In this document: positions 20,074 through 31,983 of the stretch, piece by piece
Layout: every line of letters starts with the position of its first letter
Position numbering within the stretch: position 1 is the first letter of the stretch
Origin: Budorcas taxicolor
Lineage: Eukaryota; Chordata; Mammalia; Artiodactyla; Bovidae
Length of the DNA stretch: 64,000 nucleotides
Assembly: GCF_023091745.1 (NCBI RefSeq)
Contig: NC_068925.1
Span: forward strand, 2,914,001 to 2,978,000
Direction of reading: 5' to 3'
Notes under the pieces: model-generated
The model's input: only the letters and a program-made list of their open reading frames with translations
What the model was told of the DNA's origin: nothing
Database searches by the model: none
Made by a program: the position numbers and the translations under genes

Positions 20074-22424
20074 ACCGAGCCCCCTTGTTTCAGTTCCATT
20101 TACTGGCCCCAGTTTCTGCCCCCAGGAGCCACAGGAAGCATCTGCTTTGTCTTTGCATCACCCATAGTCCTTCAGATGACGGCCAGGCTGGTTCTTGTCT
20201 CCACATGTGTTCTCCAGATCAGACCCCAGAGTCCTTTCGCCCTTTGCCGGTACGCTCTGGTTTCTGGCCCTTCCCCGCACCGGCTGCTCTCTGCTGCTGC
20301 GCACCAGCTGTGCAGAGAGTTAGTCTGGACAAAGGGAGGCGCCTTCTTCCTCCCGTCCTCCCCTTCACTCCCCATCAGGGAGGGGCCCAGGCCAGCCGTT
20401 GTGTCCTTTGTGCAGCCCTTGGTGTCTCTCTCATGGGGCGGGTTTTCTCTCCTGTGGTCCCCGTTGCTCTTTTTCCATCATAAGTCCTCATCGTCTGTTT
20501 GCTCTGTCTCCCCAGTCCCCACACCCACTGAGGTTTTTTACCTCCCGCAGTTGTAATCCGCCGTTACGTCCCTCTAAGCAGCTAACAGGTGGCCTGGCAG
20601 GTAGGAGGCCCTCACGAAGTGTGACAGATGAATGCGTGTATGGTAACAGCACAGAAAGAATGTTGAGCTTTGAGGTGAAAGTGCTTTGAAGAGATATAAA
20701 GCACTATACACATTTGTATTTTCTGTTTTCTCTATCTTACCTCACCCCTCTCTTCCCTGGTCTTCTCCAGGCCAGACCAGCAGATTGGCAGAGAAAGCTA
20801 ACCAAGGTTTATTTGAGGAATGGGAAATTGAGGAGAGCGCCGTACGGCATTTTTGTCTCATTCCCTAGTTTCAGTGGATTGCTCCAGTGAAGACTGTGGT
20901 GCCAGCACAGAATCTAGCAAGAGCTGTCTTCCCCTCTCTCCTAGCCCTCCTAGTTAATTGCTAAGCCTGATTGTTAGCAAAATTCAATTCTCAATAGGAT
21001 CGACCACATGGAAAAATACCTTTCAGCATACACAGTGAACAAGGCGCGCATTAACAAGAGAAGACCAGCAGCAGGCACTGGACAAAGTGATTCGTCAGTT
21101 CTAGAATCTGGTTAAGTCTTTCAGCAACAAAGACTTGTTGCTGTGCCCAGCCTGCAGGGCAGACACATGGGCCTGGCGTTAGAATGTGTCCCCAACACTC
21201 CACGCTCTCCCCGAATCTGAAAGGACTGTAGAGTCAGTGGATCATTGCTGCACTGAGTTTCTAGGTTTGACTCTCTTCACAAGCCTTTGCTAAGTGCCAG
21301 GGTCACCTTGAAGTTCAGCTCCCCCCATGAACAGAGCCCAGCAGGTTCTAGGAGGGCAGGCGGAGAAGGAGAGGAACTCCCGGGATACACAGCCCTCCTG
21401 CAGGAACTCTCAGCCTAATGGGAGGCCCTGACCTCAGGAAGTTAGAGGGGAAGAAGACGATGAAGAAACAGAAGGAAGAAGACTCGTTAATGTGTGCAGT
21501 TACGCATGAACATCAAAGCCACCCTGCATACCCACGAGGAGGTTAACTCCAAGATGCGGAGGGATGTTGGAAATGTTCAGAAGAGAGGTATAAATGGAAC
21601 AGAAAACAGATTTCCTCAGTCAGGATGGAAGAGGTCTTCTGACTGGTGCAGAAATGGTAGGTATATGGTGGGGGTGGTGTGCAGGGTCGGGGTATGGTGC
21701 CTAAACTCAAAGGCACCCAAGTACACACCCACTCTACGGAAGTACATGAGAGGAAAGAGGATTGCAAGGAGCTGTGTATCTCTCTGGACTATGTTCTTCT
21801 CTGGTCTGGGGTCAGACGATGTGATGGCGTGGTTTGGAAAGAGGTGAGAATGTAAAGTGGAGGGGCCTTTGGAGAGAGCTGGGGCCCGAATCCTAGATCT
21901 GTGTCACAGCCAACCCACTAAATGACCGTTAACAGGCCCCTCTGGCTCTACATTTCAGAACTCAAAGCCAGTACTGGACTTGGGAGAGAGGGCTCCAGGA
22001 TGGTCGTGCGGTATCAGCCTCAGGGCAAGACAGAGCATGGCTGTATCCCGGCTCCACCCCAGCCCTGAGCTGCCCGCGTCTCCCCCGCCAAGGCCAGGGC
22101 CACTAAGCTGGAGGCAAGAGGGTGGCAAAAGCACCATCCATGAGGCCCCTGTAGCTGCCACAGCAAACTTAGCATGCATTGTTTGACCTCTCTTTCATTA
22201 AAATCCAAAGGAAACGGATAGACTGCATCTAACAAGATGAGACTTAACAGGGGTCAATGTCAGCACCTGAACTTGACTGTAAAATCCACGTGCACAAGCG
22301 CAGAATGCTGGAGGCAGAACTGAGCAGTGGCATGCATAGGAAAGCTTTCAGGGTTTTTGAGGATGATAAACTTTGTGTAGCTTTAAGAGCTGGTAAGAAT
22401 AACCATTCACCCTATGGATGGTAA
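20074..22424. other. Mostly unique DNA; possible faint L2 remnant
   Basis: Around 21265-21480 the words CTTTGCTAAGTGCCAGGG and AACTCTCAGCCTAATGGGAGG faintly recall a reversed L2 tail. Nothing else in this long stretch is supported as gene or repeat. Confidence 0.35.
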
Positions 22425-22615
22425 TTTTCACCATGTGCTCAGCACAGTCTCAGGCTCTCCTCAGAATAACTTATGGGGTAGGTACCTCCCGGTTATTTCC
22501 ATTTTGCAGAAGAGGAAATGGAGGCACAGAGAGATTCGAACAATTTACCCAAGATCTCATAGCTAGTAAGTGGGAGAGCCAGGGTTAACTTGGACCCAGA
22601 CTCAACGCTTTGGCA
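22425..22615 (-). repeat. MIR SINE
   Basis: CCATTTTGCAGAAGAGGAAAT, GGAGGCACAGAGAGATTCG and CTCATAGCTAGTAAGTGGGAG form a clear reverse MIR core. Confidence 0.8.
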
Positions 22616-22919
22616 TGAAAGCATGGAATTTAGAACAGAGAGACAACAGTCATTCTATGCTCTGTGCCAAAAATAGCCCATTTTCAGAAGTCTAGTTTTC
22701 TAAGATCAGCACTCCAAGTCTTCATTAGTAGCAAAAGGGAGCACATTCAAAAGATGGGGTTTAGGAGTGTTGAGGAAAGGAATATTTGCAACTGTTACAT
22801 TCTTCATCTTCACCTACCCGGGTGCTCCGGCCACAATATGGGGAGGCAGCCTCAATACCACCCTCAAATCCATTCCCCCACATCCACCCATCACCAGCCT
22901 CTTGAGTAACACCCAGCTT

Positions 22920-23168
22920 TTGTCCGTATGTGCTGAGTCGCTTCACACATGTCCAGTTCTTCGTGACCCTATGGACTGTATCCCACCAAGCTCCCCTGTC
23001 CATGGGATTCTCGAGGTAAGAATACTAGAGTGGGTTGCCAGGCCCTCCTCCAGGGGATCTTCCCGACCCAGGAATTGACAGCTTTTCCCACTTTTTCCAC
23101 ATCAGTCCCTTACGTCTCCTGCATTGCCAGGCAGGTTCTTTATCACTAGCACCACCTGGGAAGCCCCA
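22920..23168 (-). mobile_element. Bov-tA SINE with short internal insertion
   Basis: The BovB part (GTGCTGAGTCGCTTCACACA, CCATGGGATTCTCGAGGTAA) and the reversed head (CCTGCATTGCCAGGCAGG, GCACCACCTGGGAAGCCCC) are interrupted by about 40 bp around CAGCTTTTCCCACTTTTTCC. Confidence 0.85.
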
Positions 23169-23174
23169 TACCCA

Positions 23175-23925
23175 GCTTAACACCCTTCAAACCCTAAAAG
23201 CTTTCTCACACGTGCCACTTTTAAGCCCTTCCTTCTACTTCCAAAACACATCTCAGCTTAGCCCACTTCTCTCCCGCCACAGCCATTTCTCCACCCTGAG
23301 TCACTATCATCTCCCCCCGGCTCACTGCTCACCCTCCTATTCACTCCCTTCTTCACCACTTTGCCAGCAAGCAGCTCTCCACACCACAGCCAGAGAGAGC
23401 TCTGAAAACCAAAATGGGACCAGACCACTTCACCACAAACACCCTTCCATAATTCACACTCTGCATTAACTGCAAGCCGGAATCCTAGCTCTGGCTCTCC
23501 CTGACTCTCCAGGGTCCTCTCCCGCAGTCCCCTCCATGGCCTCTCACCATGCTGCTCTCCTTTGGTTTGTTACATGTCCTGGTTCTTCTTACTCAAGGCG
23601 CGTGCCTCGAGTAAGACTCTCTGCCCAGAAAGCTCTTATTCACCCCCCAACTTCTGTAGCTGCTCTTCCTTACCCTTCCAGTCTGGGCTCAGGGTCATTT
23701 CCTGGTTTAGAGGCTCAGACCCTCTTACCACCACCCTCCCCTCTCTTGCACAGCTTCCTAGTTTTTCTTTCCTTCGTGGTACACCACAGTTTGAAATTAT
23801 GTATATATTTTTGCATTTACTGTAAATTCCATGAGCACAGGGACCATTTTGTTCTATACACACAGCACACTGAAGGCCAAGGCACATTATAAGTGTTCAA
23901 TAGATATTTCTTGAGCAAATGAAGA
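23175..23925 (+). repeat. L2 LINE 3' region, long copy
   Basis: CACAGCCAGAGAGAGCTCTG, ACTGCAAGCCGGAATCCTAG, GAGTAAGACTCTCTGCCCAG and the ending TAAATTCCATGAGCACAGGG, TGTTCAATAGATATTTCTTG follow the L2 3' end through to its tail. Confidence 0.7.
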
Positions 23926-24098
23926 GCCTGGCTAAGAAGAGATTCAGGGAGCCGTGAGTGCTGTCCATGACTGAGGGAAGGCTAGGATCCCTGTGACGCC
24001 ATGTTTCAGAACTGGGACTGATTTACTGAGCAAACATTAATATGGCACTCACTATACTAAACACTTTCTAAACAGTAATCAATTAGTCCTTGTAAGAG

Positions 24099-25915
24099 AA
24101 AAGGAAAGATATACCCATCTGAATGCAGAGTTCCAAAGAATAGCAAGGAGAGATAAGAGCCTCCTAAGTGAATAATGCAAAGAAATAGAGGAAAACAATA
24201 GAATGAGAAAGACTAGAGATCTCTTCAAGAACATTAGAGATACCAAGGGAATATTTCATGCAAAGACGGGCTCAATAAATGACAGAAACAGTGTGGACCT
24301 AACAGAAGCAGAAGATATTAAGAAGAGGTGGCAAGAAAACACAGAAGAACTGTACCAGAAAAGGTCTTTGTGACCCAGATAACCACAATGGTGTGATCAC
24401 TCACCTAGAGACATCCTGGAGTATGAACTCAAGTGGGCTTTAGAAAGCATCACTATGAACAAAGCTAGTGGAGGTGGTGGAATTCCAGGTGAGCTATTTC
24501 AAATTCTGAAAGATGATGCTGTTGAAGTGCTGCACTCAATATGCCAGCAAATTTGGAAAACTCAGCAGTGGCCACAGGACTGGGAAAGGTCAGTTTTCAT
24601 TCCAATCCCTAAGAAAGGCAATGCCAAAGCATGTTCTAACTACCCCACAATTGCACTCATTTCACATGCTAGCAAAGTAATGCTCAAAATTCTCCAAGCT
24701 AAGCTTCAGCAGTTCGTGAACCAAAAACTTCCTGATGTACAAGCTGGACTTAGAAAAGGCAGAGGAACCAGAGATCAAATTTCCAACATTAGTTGGATCA
24801 TAGAAAAAGCAAGAGAATTCCATAAAAACATCTACTTCTGCTTCATTGACTACACTGAAGCCTTTGACTGTGTGGACCACAACAAACTGTGGAAAATTCT
24901 TAAAGAGATGGGAATACCAGACCACCTGATCTGCCTCCTGAGAAACCTGTATGCAGGTCAAGAAACAGCAGTTAGAACCCAACATGGAAAACAGGCTGGT
25001 TCCAAATTGGGAAATGAGTATGCCAAGCCTGTATATTGTCACCCTGCTTAACTTCTATGCAGAGTTAATCAAGTAAAATGCCAGGCTGGACAAAGTACAA
25101 GCCGAAATCAAGATTGATGGGAGAAATATTAACAACCTCAGATATGCAGATAACACCATCCTTATGGCAGAAAGCAAAGAGGAACTGAAGAGCCTCTTGA
25201 TGAAGGTGAAGAGGAGAGTGGGAAAAGCTGTCTTAAAACTCAACATTCAAAAAACTAAGATTATGGCATCTGGCTCCATCACTTCATAGCAAATAGATGG
25301 GGAAACAATGGAAACAGTGAGAGACTTTATTCTCTTGGGCTCCAAAATCACTGCAGATCGTGACTGCAGCCATGAAATTAAAAGACACTTGCTCCTTGAC
25401 AATCCTAGACAGCATATTAAAAAGCAGAGACATTACTTTGCCAACAAAGGTCCGTCTAGTCAAGTCTATGGTTTTTCCAGTAGCCGTGTATGGATGGATG
25501 TGAGAGTTGGACCATAAAGAAGGCTGAGTGCCAAAGAATTGATGCTTTTGAACTGTGTGGCTGCAGAAGACTCTTGAGAGTCCCTTGGACTGCAAGGAGA
25601 TCAAGCCAGATAATTCTAAAGGAAATCAGTCCTGAATATTCACTGGAAGGACTGATGCTGAAGCTGAAACTCCAATACTTTGGCCACCTGATGCAAAAAG
25701 CCAACTTATTAGAAAAGACCCTGATGCTAGAAAAGATTGAAGGCAGGAGGAGTAGGGGATGACAAAGGATGAGATGCTTGGATGGCATCACCGACTCAAT
25801 GGACGTGAGTTTGAGCAGGCTCCGGGAGATGGTGAAGGACAGGGAAGCCTGGCGCGCTGCAGCCCGTGGGGTCACAAAGAGTCGGAGATGACTAAGCAGC
25901 TGAACAATAAAAAAA
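24099..25915 (+). mobile_element. BovB (RTE) LINE, 5'-truncated, about 1.8 kb
   Basis: The copy starts within the purine-rich stretch just before the RT domain and runs to the 3' tail (GACTAAGCAGCTGAACAATA). TCCTTGTAAGAG (24087-24098) and TCCTCATAAGAG (25916-25927) flank it and differ only by two transitions, fitting a moderately aged target-site duplication. Confidence 0.9.
24455..25762 (+). pseudogene. BovB reverse transcriptase, broken
   Basis: Frame 24455-25051 (198 codons) holds the RT N-terminal part (FIPIPKKGNAKACSNY, QAGLRKGRGTRDQ) and motif A (FIDYTEAFDCVDH, with its catalytic aspartate). A frameshift then breaks motif B. Motif C reads YADN instead of YADD (codons 25143-25154), so one catalytic aspartate has become asparagine. 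A later frame (25490-25762) keeps the C-terminal WLFRV-type region. The gene is inactive on several counts. Confidence 0.85.
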
Positions 25916-26090
25916 TCCTCATAAGAGCCCTGTGAGTTGGGGACAATATTATCACTGTGTTACAGGCGAGCAAGGGAAGTACGGAGGGGCTAAGTAACTT
26001 GCCCAAGGCTTCCCAGTCACTCAGAGCAGAGTCAGATTTTGAATCAGAGTTCATGTTCTCAAGAACATCAGTGTGAGGCCAGTGTATACA

Positions 26091-27479
26091 AGCTTCAGGA
26101 AGTTTGTCTCCAGATCCACAAAAGACATTCTCTAAATGGTTAAAGATGCCAATGGCTAGGAGAGAGTTAACTGTGGGCAGAGCTGACCTCTGTGACCTGT
26201 GAGGCCTGTCTCTCACCTTCTACCCTATCTAGGGCTGCTAGGGGACTAAAACGGATGAATGGAAATGAAGATGCTTTGATAAAGTTGGACCATGCTCCCT
26301 GAACACAAGGTCATGCCATTCCCCAGGCTGGCCAGCAGTGGAATATCAATGAGGTCTTCCAGTGAGACTGAAGGTCAAGAACACTAGCAGACAGTGAAAT
26401 TGCTTCCCTTCTGGCCCTGCCTGCTGCCCTCCATTCCTGACCTTCCCCAGTGCCAGGAGGGGGAAAGGAAAGAGTGAGGCAAAAAGAAGCAAGGGGGCAG
26501 TCAACACAAGGAAAGACAGGCTGTCCTTAAAACAACAACCAAAAGTCCCTCCAAACTCAGAGGTCTGGTCTGTGCTCTGAGCTTTTGGATTAAACTGAAA
26601 CCCTTTGGCCCATCCTGCCTTGCTGGGCACAGGCTTTGTTTTCCCAGCAGATTGCTTTAGCCTGCCCGGAAATTTTCCAGCAAGGGTTCAGTGCAGCCCA
26701 GGAAGAGGGCCTGGGGCAAGGAGAGCTAGTAGCACCCATCTTGTGGAGAAGGCAGGGGCCCTGGGGACCTCGGGCAGTGTGTCAGAGCAGCCAGCAAGGC
26801 AACTTGAGCTCGGCTCCTCCTCGAGCAGACGGCTGACGGAGACAGCTGCCGGGCCCAGCCTGCAGGCTCCATTCGACTGCTCTGTTTCCGTCTGCCCCAG
26901 ACAGACCGCCTCGGAGGCTGCGGTGTGGTGGGCAGTACCGAGTGTGGTTGGGAAGACGTCTGGGTCCGGTGGGGCTGTGTCCAGGGGACATTGCTCAGCT
27001 GCCATCTGCAGACAAACCGTAGGATGGGAAGGAGGAGAGAAGGGGTGGAGGTGGCTCCTGGAGGCTTGGAGAGGGAGAAAAGGAGGCTAGATTAGGACGG
27101 TGAAGGAAAAATAAGCACACAGAGTAGAAAAAGGAAAGGGAAGCTGTAAAAAGAAAAAAAGAAAAAAAAATGGAGCCATCCGCATCCTCCTGGAGGGCAA
27201 GATAGAGAAGATAGCTTCATGCTAAACTTCAGCAAGGGCTCTGATAGATCCCAGCTCTCAGGATGCGACCGGCCCACCTTCATCCACTGCCATGTCTTCC
27301 TTAGAAGCTGGAAGGAGGGATGGACCCTGAATCCATGGAGGCAGATGGGCTTAGGGACCTCCAGAAGCGCTTCTAAGTAGACTTCACAAGTTCCTCAGAG
27401 CCTGGGAAAGGACAGAGAAGGAAGAGCTGGGAGGAAGGAGAGCAGGAATGATGTTAATCGAGAGCAACAGCGTCGGCAC
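26091..27479. other. Unique non-coding DNA, no feature recognised
   Basis: A GC-rich part (26640-27060) holds a 161-codon chance frame without a recognisable domain. An A-rich patch lies at 27120-27170. Confidence 0.4.
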
Positions 27480-27650
27480 TCCGCCGACACTGTCACTAAG
27501 CTCAGAGGCTGGCCCTCATACAGGGGCTAGAACTCTCTCTTACAAGGGAATAATCTGTATATCATGCGACGTCAAATGACAGTTAAAGTAGCAGAATCAG
27601 GATCTGAACTCATGACTGGCACACATGCCCATGATCTTTCCACCAGGCTC
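27480..27650 (-). repeat. MIR remnant
   Basis: AGCAGAATCAGGATCTGAAC and TCATGACTGGCACACATGCC resemble the reversed MIR 5' end. Diverged. Confidence 0.45.
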
Positions 27651-27689
27651 CTTCTGGGGAAAAGGCAGTAGGAAGGGGCTTAGTGGTGG

Positions 27690-27865
27690 TCTGCTACAGT
27701 GGAAGGACACCAAGCCGCAAAGTCCAACGCCAAATGCCTGGATCTGATGTGTGAGAGATGTCTTGTGACCTTAACAAATGATTTCTATACCCTAGTCTCG
27801 ATTTCTCATCTCAAGAAGTGAAAGCTTGGGCTAAGTGTCTCTTTAGAGGACCTTTACCACCTCTA
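27690..27865 (+). repeat. MIR remnant
   Basis: GTCTTGTGACCTTAACAAATG and CTCGATTTCTCATCTCAAGAAG match the MIR core in forward orientation. Confidence 0.55.
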
Positions 27866-28084
27866 AGCATATGCTGTTTAGGTGGAAATCTGCTTTCACC
27901 TACTGTGGTAGCCTTCTTATTTCTACTTCTGGTATTATGTTCTATTCTGGGCATATTCTCTAGGGGTGAGTACCACTTCCTGCAGGAGGGGGAATTAAGA
28001 TTGAGGAATTCAAGACTGAGGGTAGAGACAGGAAATTATGATGACACCTTCTCTAAGTGGGTGTGACCAATTAATTAACCAAAT

Positions 28085-28215
28085 AAGTAAACAATTAAGT
28101 ATTAAGCCTACCATGTGCCTGATGTAGGGCCTAGCTGGTGAGACAAAAGAGAATGAGACTTGATCTCAAGGTCCAAGGAGCTATATGGGCTAATGGGAAA
28201 TCCACACCCACCAGT
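28085..28215. repeat. L2-type tail remnant
   Basis: AAGTATTAAGCCTACCATGTG, CCTGATGTAGGGCC and ATCTCAAGGTCCAAGGAGCT follow the L2/MIR3 tail order. Confidence 0.55.
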
Positions 28216-28534
28216 GTGATCAGAAATCACACTTGGCTTTATGGAAAAGCTTGGTAAGTCATGCTCATTTCAGCCCAGCCCCTTCCAGTTACAGACGTAT
28301 GCGAGCCAAGGTCAAGCGTGTTTGGGACCACACCTTCTCATTTTGCCAGCCTCTTGGATGCCAGCCACCTCTGACATTGGCACCCAGTTTGCTGAAGTTG
28401 TAGTCGACGGTCGGACTGTGATTGGCAGTCTCTGGGGGACTCTGGGACAACTTACTCTCGGCCAGGCATAGAGACAGAGGCAAGCGTGGGGTGGTGTGGC
28501 CACACTCGGAACTTAGGCTGGACCTGGAAGCCCT

Positions 28535-28786
28535 GGCTGAAATGCCTCCATGCTTGTGCCTAGACAAATGTCTTCTTGAACAACAACACACAAAGAAACA
28601 TAAGGGATTTTTTCTGCCTCCCCTCCTGCCCCCAGCAAATGAGCAAGCAAAGGAAACTACTGTCTGCTCTTGTTCCCCACAGCTGCACCAGGGGGCCCAA
28701 TAAAGCCTGGCTTGAATTTCTTACCAGGACTCTGATCAGTTTCTATTGATTAAGAAAGCCAAGAACCTTGGTCAGTAACAGGCTGA
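28535..28786 (+). mobile_element. LTR-like remnant (candidate)
   Basis: CCCAATAAAGCCTGGCTTGAA with downstream TTTCTATTGATTAAGAAAGC and the end GGTCAGTAACA resembles the R/U5 end of an ERV LTR with its AATAAA signal. GGCTGA occurs at both edges (28535-28540, 28781-28786). The upstream edge is uncertain, and 240 bp is short for an LTR. Confidence 0.4.
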
Positions 28787-28968
28787 CCAACCTGGCTGAG
28801 GAAGGGAAGACCTTGGGAGGAAGAGATGGCTGATGTGGAGGCAGAGGTGCAGGGTCTTCCTGCCAGAAGGGGGTGAGAATGTTTACAGGCCTGGAGGAGA
28901 GAGAATAAGAGTCTTGTTCCAAGGATTGCAAATAAATGCTTGAGCTGCCTGGAGGGCAGAGGTAGCAC

Positions 28969-29189
28969 TGAGTGAGTGAGTGAAGTCGCTCAGTCGTGTC
29001 CAACTCTTTGCAACCTCGTGGACTGTAGCCCACCAGGCTCCTCTGTCCATGGGATTCTCCAGGCAAGAATACTGGAGTGGGTTGCCATTTCCTTCTCCAG
29101 GGGATCTTCCCGGCCCAGGGATCGAACCCAGGTCTCCCGCATTGCAGGCAGATGCTTTTACCTCTGAGCCACCAGGGAAGCCCACTGAA
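28969..29189 (-). mobile_element. Bov-tA SINE
   Basis: GTGAAGTCGCTCAGTCGTGTC through GATCGAACCCAGGTCTCCCG and CTGAGCCACCAGGGAAGCCC. Full length and little diverged. Confidence 0.94.
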
Positions 29190-29199
29190 GTGGAAGGCA

Positions 29200-29510
29200 A
29201 AGCCAGCTTCAGAGGGGTCCCTCCTCCATTGTCTAAAACAGCTCTTCTGTGGCTGCTTTCCTTTCCTGCCTCTCTTTACAAGGCTCCCAGCTGCCTAGGA
29301 TACACTTCCTTCAAGCTTGGCCTGGTCAAATCCTGCCCATCCTCCAAGGGCCTGTTCAGATTCCCTTTAGTCCAGGAAGCCTTCTTTGACTGCCTCATTT
29401 CACTTATTCATTCATTCAACAAATGTACATTAAGCTACTCCAGTGGGCCAGACACTGTGCTAGGCACTGGCCATGAGCAAGCAGATATGTTTCCTATCCT
29501 TGGGCAGTCT
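29200..29510. repeat. L2-type remnant
   Basis: TTTAGTCCAGGAAGCCTTCTT followed by TTCATTCATTCAACAAATG and GACACTGTGCTAGGCACTGG fits an L2 3' end or a composite of L2 pieces. Confidence 0.55.
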
Positions 29511-29554
29511 GTGGAGTTCAGTGGTTGGAAACTTTGGTGGTATCTCCTCTTTTG

Positions 29555-29735
29555 ATCTCCTCCAGGTACACGGCCTCAAGAGACATGGGTCCAATTCCTG
29601 GGCTGGGAAGATCTCCTGGAAGAAGAAATGGCAACCTACTCCAGTATTCTTGCCTGAAAAATTCCATAGACAGAGGATCCTGTCGGGCTACAGTCCGTTG
29701 GGTCGCAGAGTCAGACACAGCTGAACATGTACGCA
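29555..29735 (+). mobile_element. Bov-tA SINE, diverged
   Basis: TTCCTGGGCTGGGAAGATCT, CAGTATTCTTGCCTGAAAAA and GGCTACAGTCCGTTGGGTCG. The beginning of the tRNA-like head is lost. Confidence 0.85.
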
Positions 29736-31445
29736 GGTATCAGCCAGTGAGGCTGTCAAGGATGGTTCTGTGAGCAGCCCCCTCCCTCCCAGACAGACAG
29801 CAGCTTACGGCAGAGACCAGGCCTCCTCATCTCCGTACTGTGGGGGTGGCTGGCACAGTGCTGGGCACTTGGAGTGCTCAGCCCACATTTTAGAGATACC
29901 GCTTTCCAACAGCCTGAAGCACAATGGAAAGTTCCCTTGGCTGACACCCACCCATTTCCCTGTCCTCAGTTCCAACGCAGCCCCTCTGCAGAAAAGAAAG
30001 ACGGAAGCTCCCGCTGAACCTTTGGCCCCAGGACCCAGAAAGAGGATGGAGGAAAGAGGCAACGCCCAGGCTGGATGCCAGTCCAGATGCCTCGGGCCGA
30101 GCGGGGTTCTCGGTCCTGTGCTCTCTGGAATGAAACACAGGCCTGCCAGAGCAGCTCGGAGCAGCTCCACCCCAGCCACGGCCTCCTCGGCCTGGACCGG
30201 CCACGCTGGCAGCTCCTCCGGGCCTGCTCGCAGTGCACGGGTGCCCCGCGGTGGCCAGAAGGCAGGCCGGCTCTCCTGCTTCCTGAGGGCTCATGTGTCA
30301 CCAGCATAGAAGGCTCACCTGGACGGGGCGAGCCGTGGCTGCGGCTGAGTTTCCTCCACTCTGACCTGACCGCTCACCTGGCCTCTCTGGGAACGTTCCT
30401 GACAGCATGCACATTCATTGTCAGAAGAGGCTGACCGCACCCGGTACTGTCTTCCTCCGAATCGGGCACAGACCCAGCACCTGCTTGTGGGCACTCCCCA
30501 GTGCAATCTGAACAACAGGCTCTTCAGAGGTCATTCTAAATGCCCACAGCAGGGCTGGGGCACCCTGTGTGAGACCCCCACCTTCAAGGGTGGGGAAGAT
30601 GAGACAAGGAACCCAGGCTAACCTGGAGCTTGCCACCCCCATCTAGGCAGAGGCTGGAGGGCAGTCAGAGAGGGTGGCAACTGAGATGAGGCCGAAGGCT
30701 AGGGGAGGAGGGGGCTCCCAGAGCTGAGATAGAGCACTGGAGTCCTGTGAAAGTTTGGTGCACCTCGTTTTAATTCCCATCCCCCAATACGCCGCGTGCA
30801 GCCACCAGAAAGATGGGCGTTGCCCTTCCTGAAGCCGTGGAGTGGACAGTCCTATCTCTGCAGCTTTGTGCGGGCCCCTCCTCTCCCGGGCATGAGCCTC
30901 CTGGGAGCCATACCACCGTAGTCCTACCAAAAAGCCTGAGCAGAGCTAGCCAGAGAAATGCGGCAGGAAAATAGGGTCAGGGCCCAAGACTGACCAAGAC
31001 TGGAGGACATCAGGAGGAAGCAGGGCCAGAGACGAGAGAGAAACTGCAAGAGGGCAGCTTGAAGAGAGAAAGTGCAAGCAGCGGTCAGGTCAGTCAGTGA
31101 ACAGGACTGAGTTTACCCACCAGAGAAATGGAGAGCTGAGTGTCCTGAGACCCGTTTATTTGCTAGAGGTTGTGTCAGGGCCTTTCAGGCACATGTCATT
31201 TAATACTCATTTCAGCCAGTCTCTTACAAGAGACCGAACCTTCTGTAAGGACTTTCAGAAACTAGTTTGCCGCTCCACGGTGCCATGGCAGATTGTGAAT
31301 GGCCTCCCTATCATCCCGTCTTCACTGTGAGAGGCGGCATGGCTGGATCGAGAGCAGATGGAAGGAACTCCAGAACTCTGAACTCTTACTGAAATCAGGG
31401 TCTTCTTCTCCAGCTCTGCCTGCAGGAAAAATTAGATTTTAAGGA
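29736..31445. other. Unique non-coding DNA, no feature recognised
   Basis: A GC-rich portion (30060-30330) has several overlapping chance frames on both strands. No domain or repeat is recognised. Confidence 0.4.
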
Positions 31446-31449
31446 GAAA

Positions 31450-31490
31450 AACTGGATTCCTTACCAACTGAGCCATCAGGGAAGCCCAAT
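31450..31490 (-). mobile_element. Bov-tA head fragment
   Basis: Only the reversed 5' end of the tRNA-like head remains (CCAACTGAGCCATCAGGGAAGC split from its body). Confidence 0.65.
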
Positions 31491-31569
31491 GAGAGCAATG
31501 TCATGTCTTACTTAGGTAGCCAACTAATTTCGAAGGGAGGTCCCAGAATCAACCAATCTTCCTTCCCTT

Positions 31570-31690
31570 CCTCCCTCTAATATCATTTATGGAGCAATTA
31601 CAAACTGTTGAGCATGGTGTGGAGTCTGAGAAACAAACGCAGAAAAGAACCAGCCCTTGCCCTTGGGGAACTCAAATCCCCTGAGAAATT
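31570..31690. repeat. L2-type tail remnant
   Basis: ATCATTTATGGAGCAATTAC and TGCCCTTGGGGAACTCAAATC follow the L2 tail order. Diverged. Confidence 0.45.
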
Positions 31691-31983
31691 TCAGAAAATC
31701 GAGGGAGATCTTCACTTACACACCCTTACTCTCAGGACACTTTTTCCCCATCGTTACTTCTGAGTTCCTCGTTGAGGGCCCCACAAAGCTCCTGCTTCTC
31801 CCCACAGCCCAGCATCTTCTGTTTGGTCAAGCTCTGGCCAAGCCCTCCTTCCCCATCCTCTCCCGGAGCTGCTCCAGGGGCTATAGCCAGAGTAGTTGGT
31901 GAGGCCACAGATACACAGTTCTCAAAAAGCCTTGAGTCTCTCACATATCTGGGCCCCTTTCACGTGTCTGGACACGGCTGGGC

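Larger units (their letters stand above)
24010..26090 (-). repeat. MIR SINE split by a 1.8-kb BovB
   Basis: Left part 24010-24098 (GATTTACTGAGCAAACATTA, ACTAAACACTTTCTAAACAG) and right part 25916-26090 (TCCTCATAAGAGCCCTGTGAG, AAGTAACTTGCCCAAGGC) join to make one reverse MIR when the BovB is removed. Confidence 0.75.

Noticed and set aside
24455..25051. Functional host reverse transcriptase gene
   Set aside because: It is the RT of a truncated BovB with a frameshift after motif A and a mutated YADD box.
26605..27090. 161-codon frame as an exon
   Set aside because: Low-complexity composition with competing frames on the opposite strand and no recognised domain.
29100..29189. tRNA genes suggested by B-box-like text such as GATCGAACCCAGG
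   Set aside because: These are the tRNA-derived heads of Bov-tA and CHR SINEs, attached to BovB-derived bodies; no intact cloverleaf is present.
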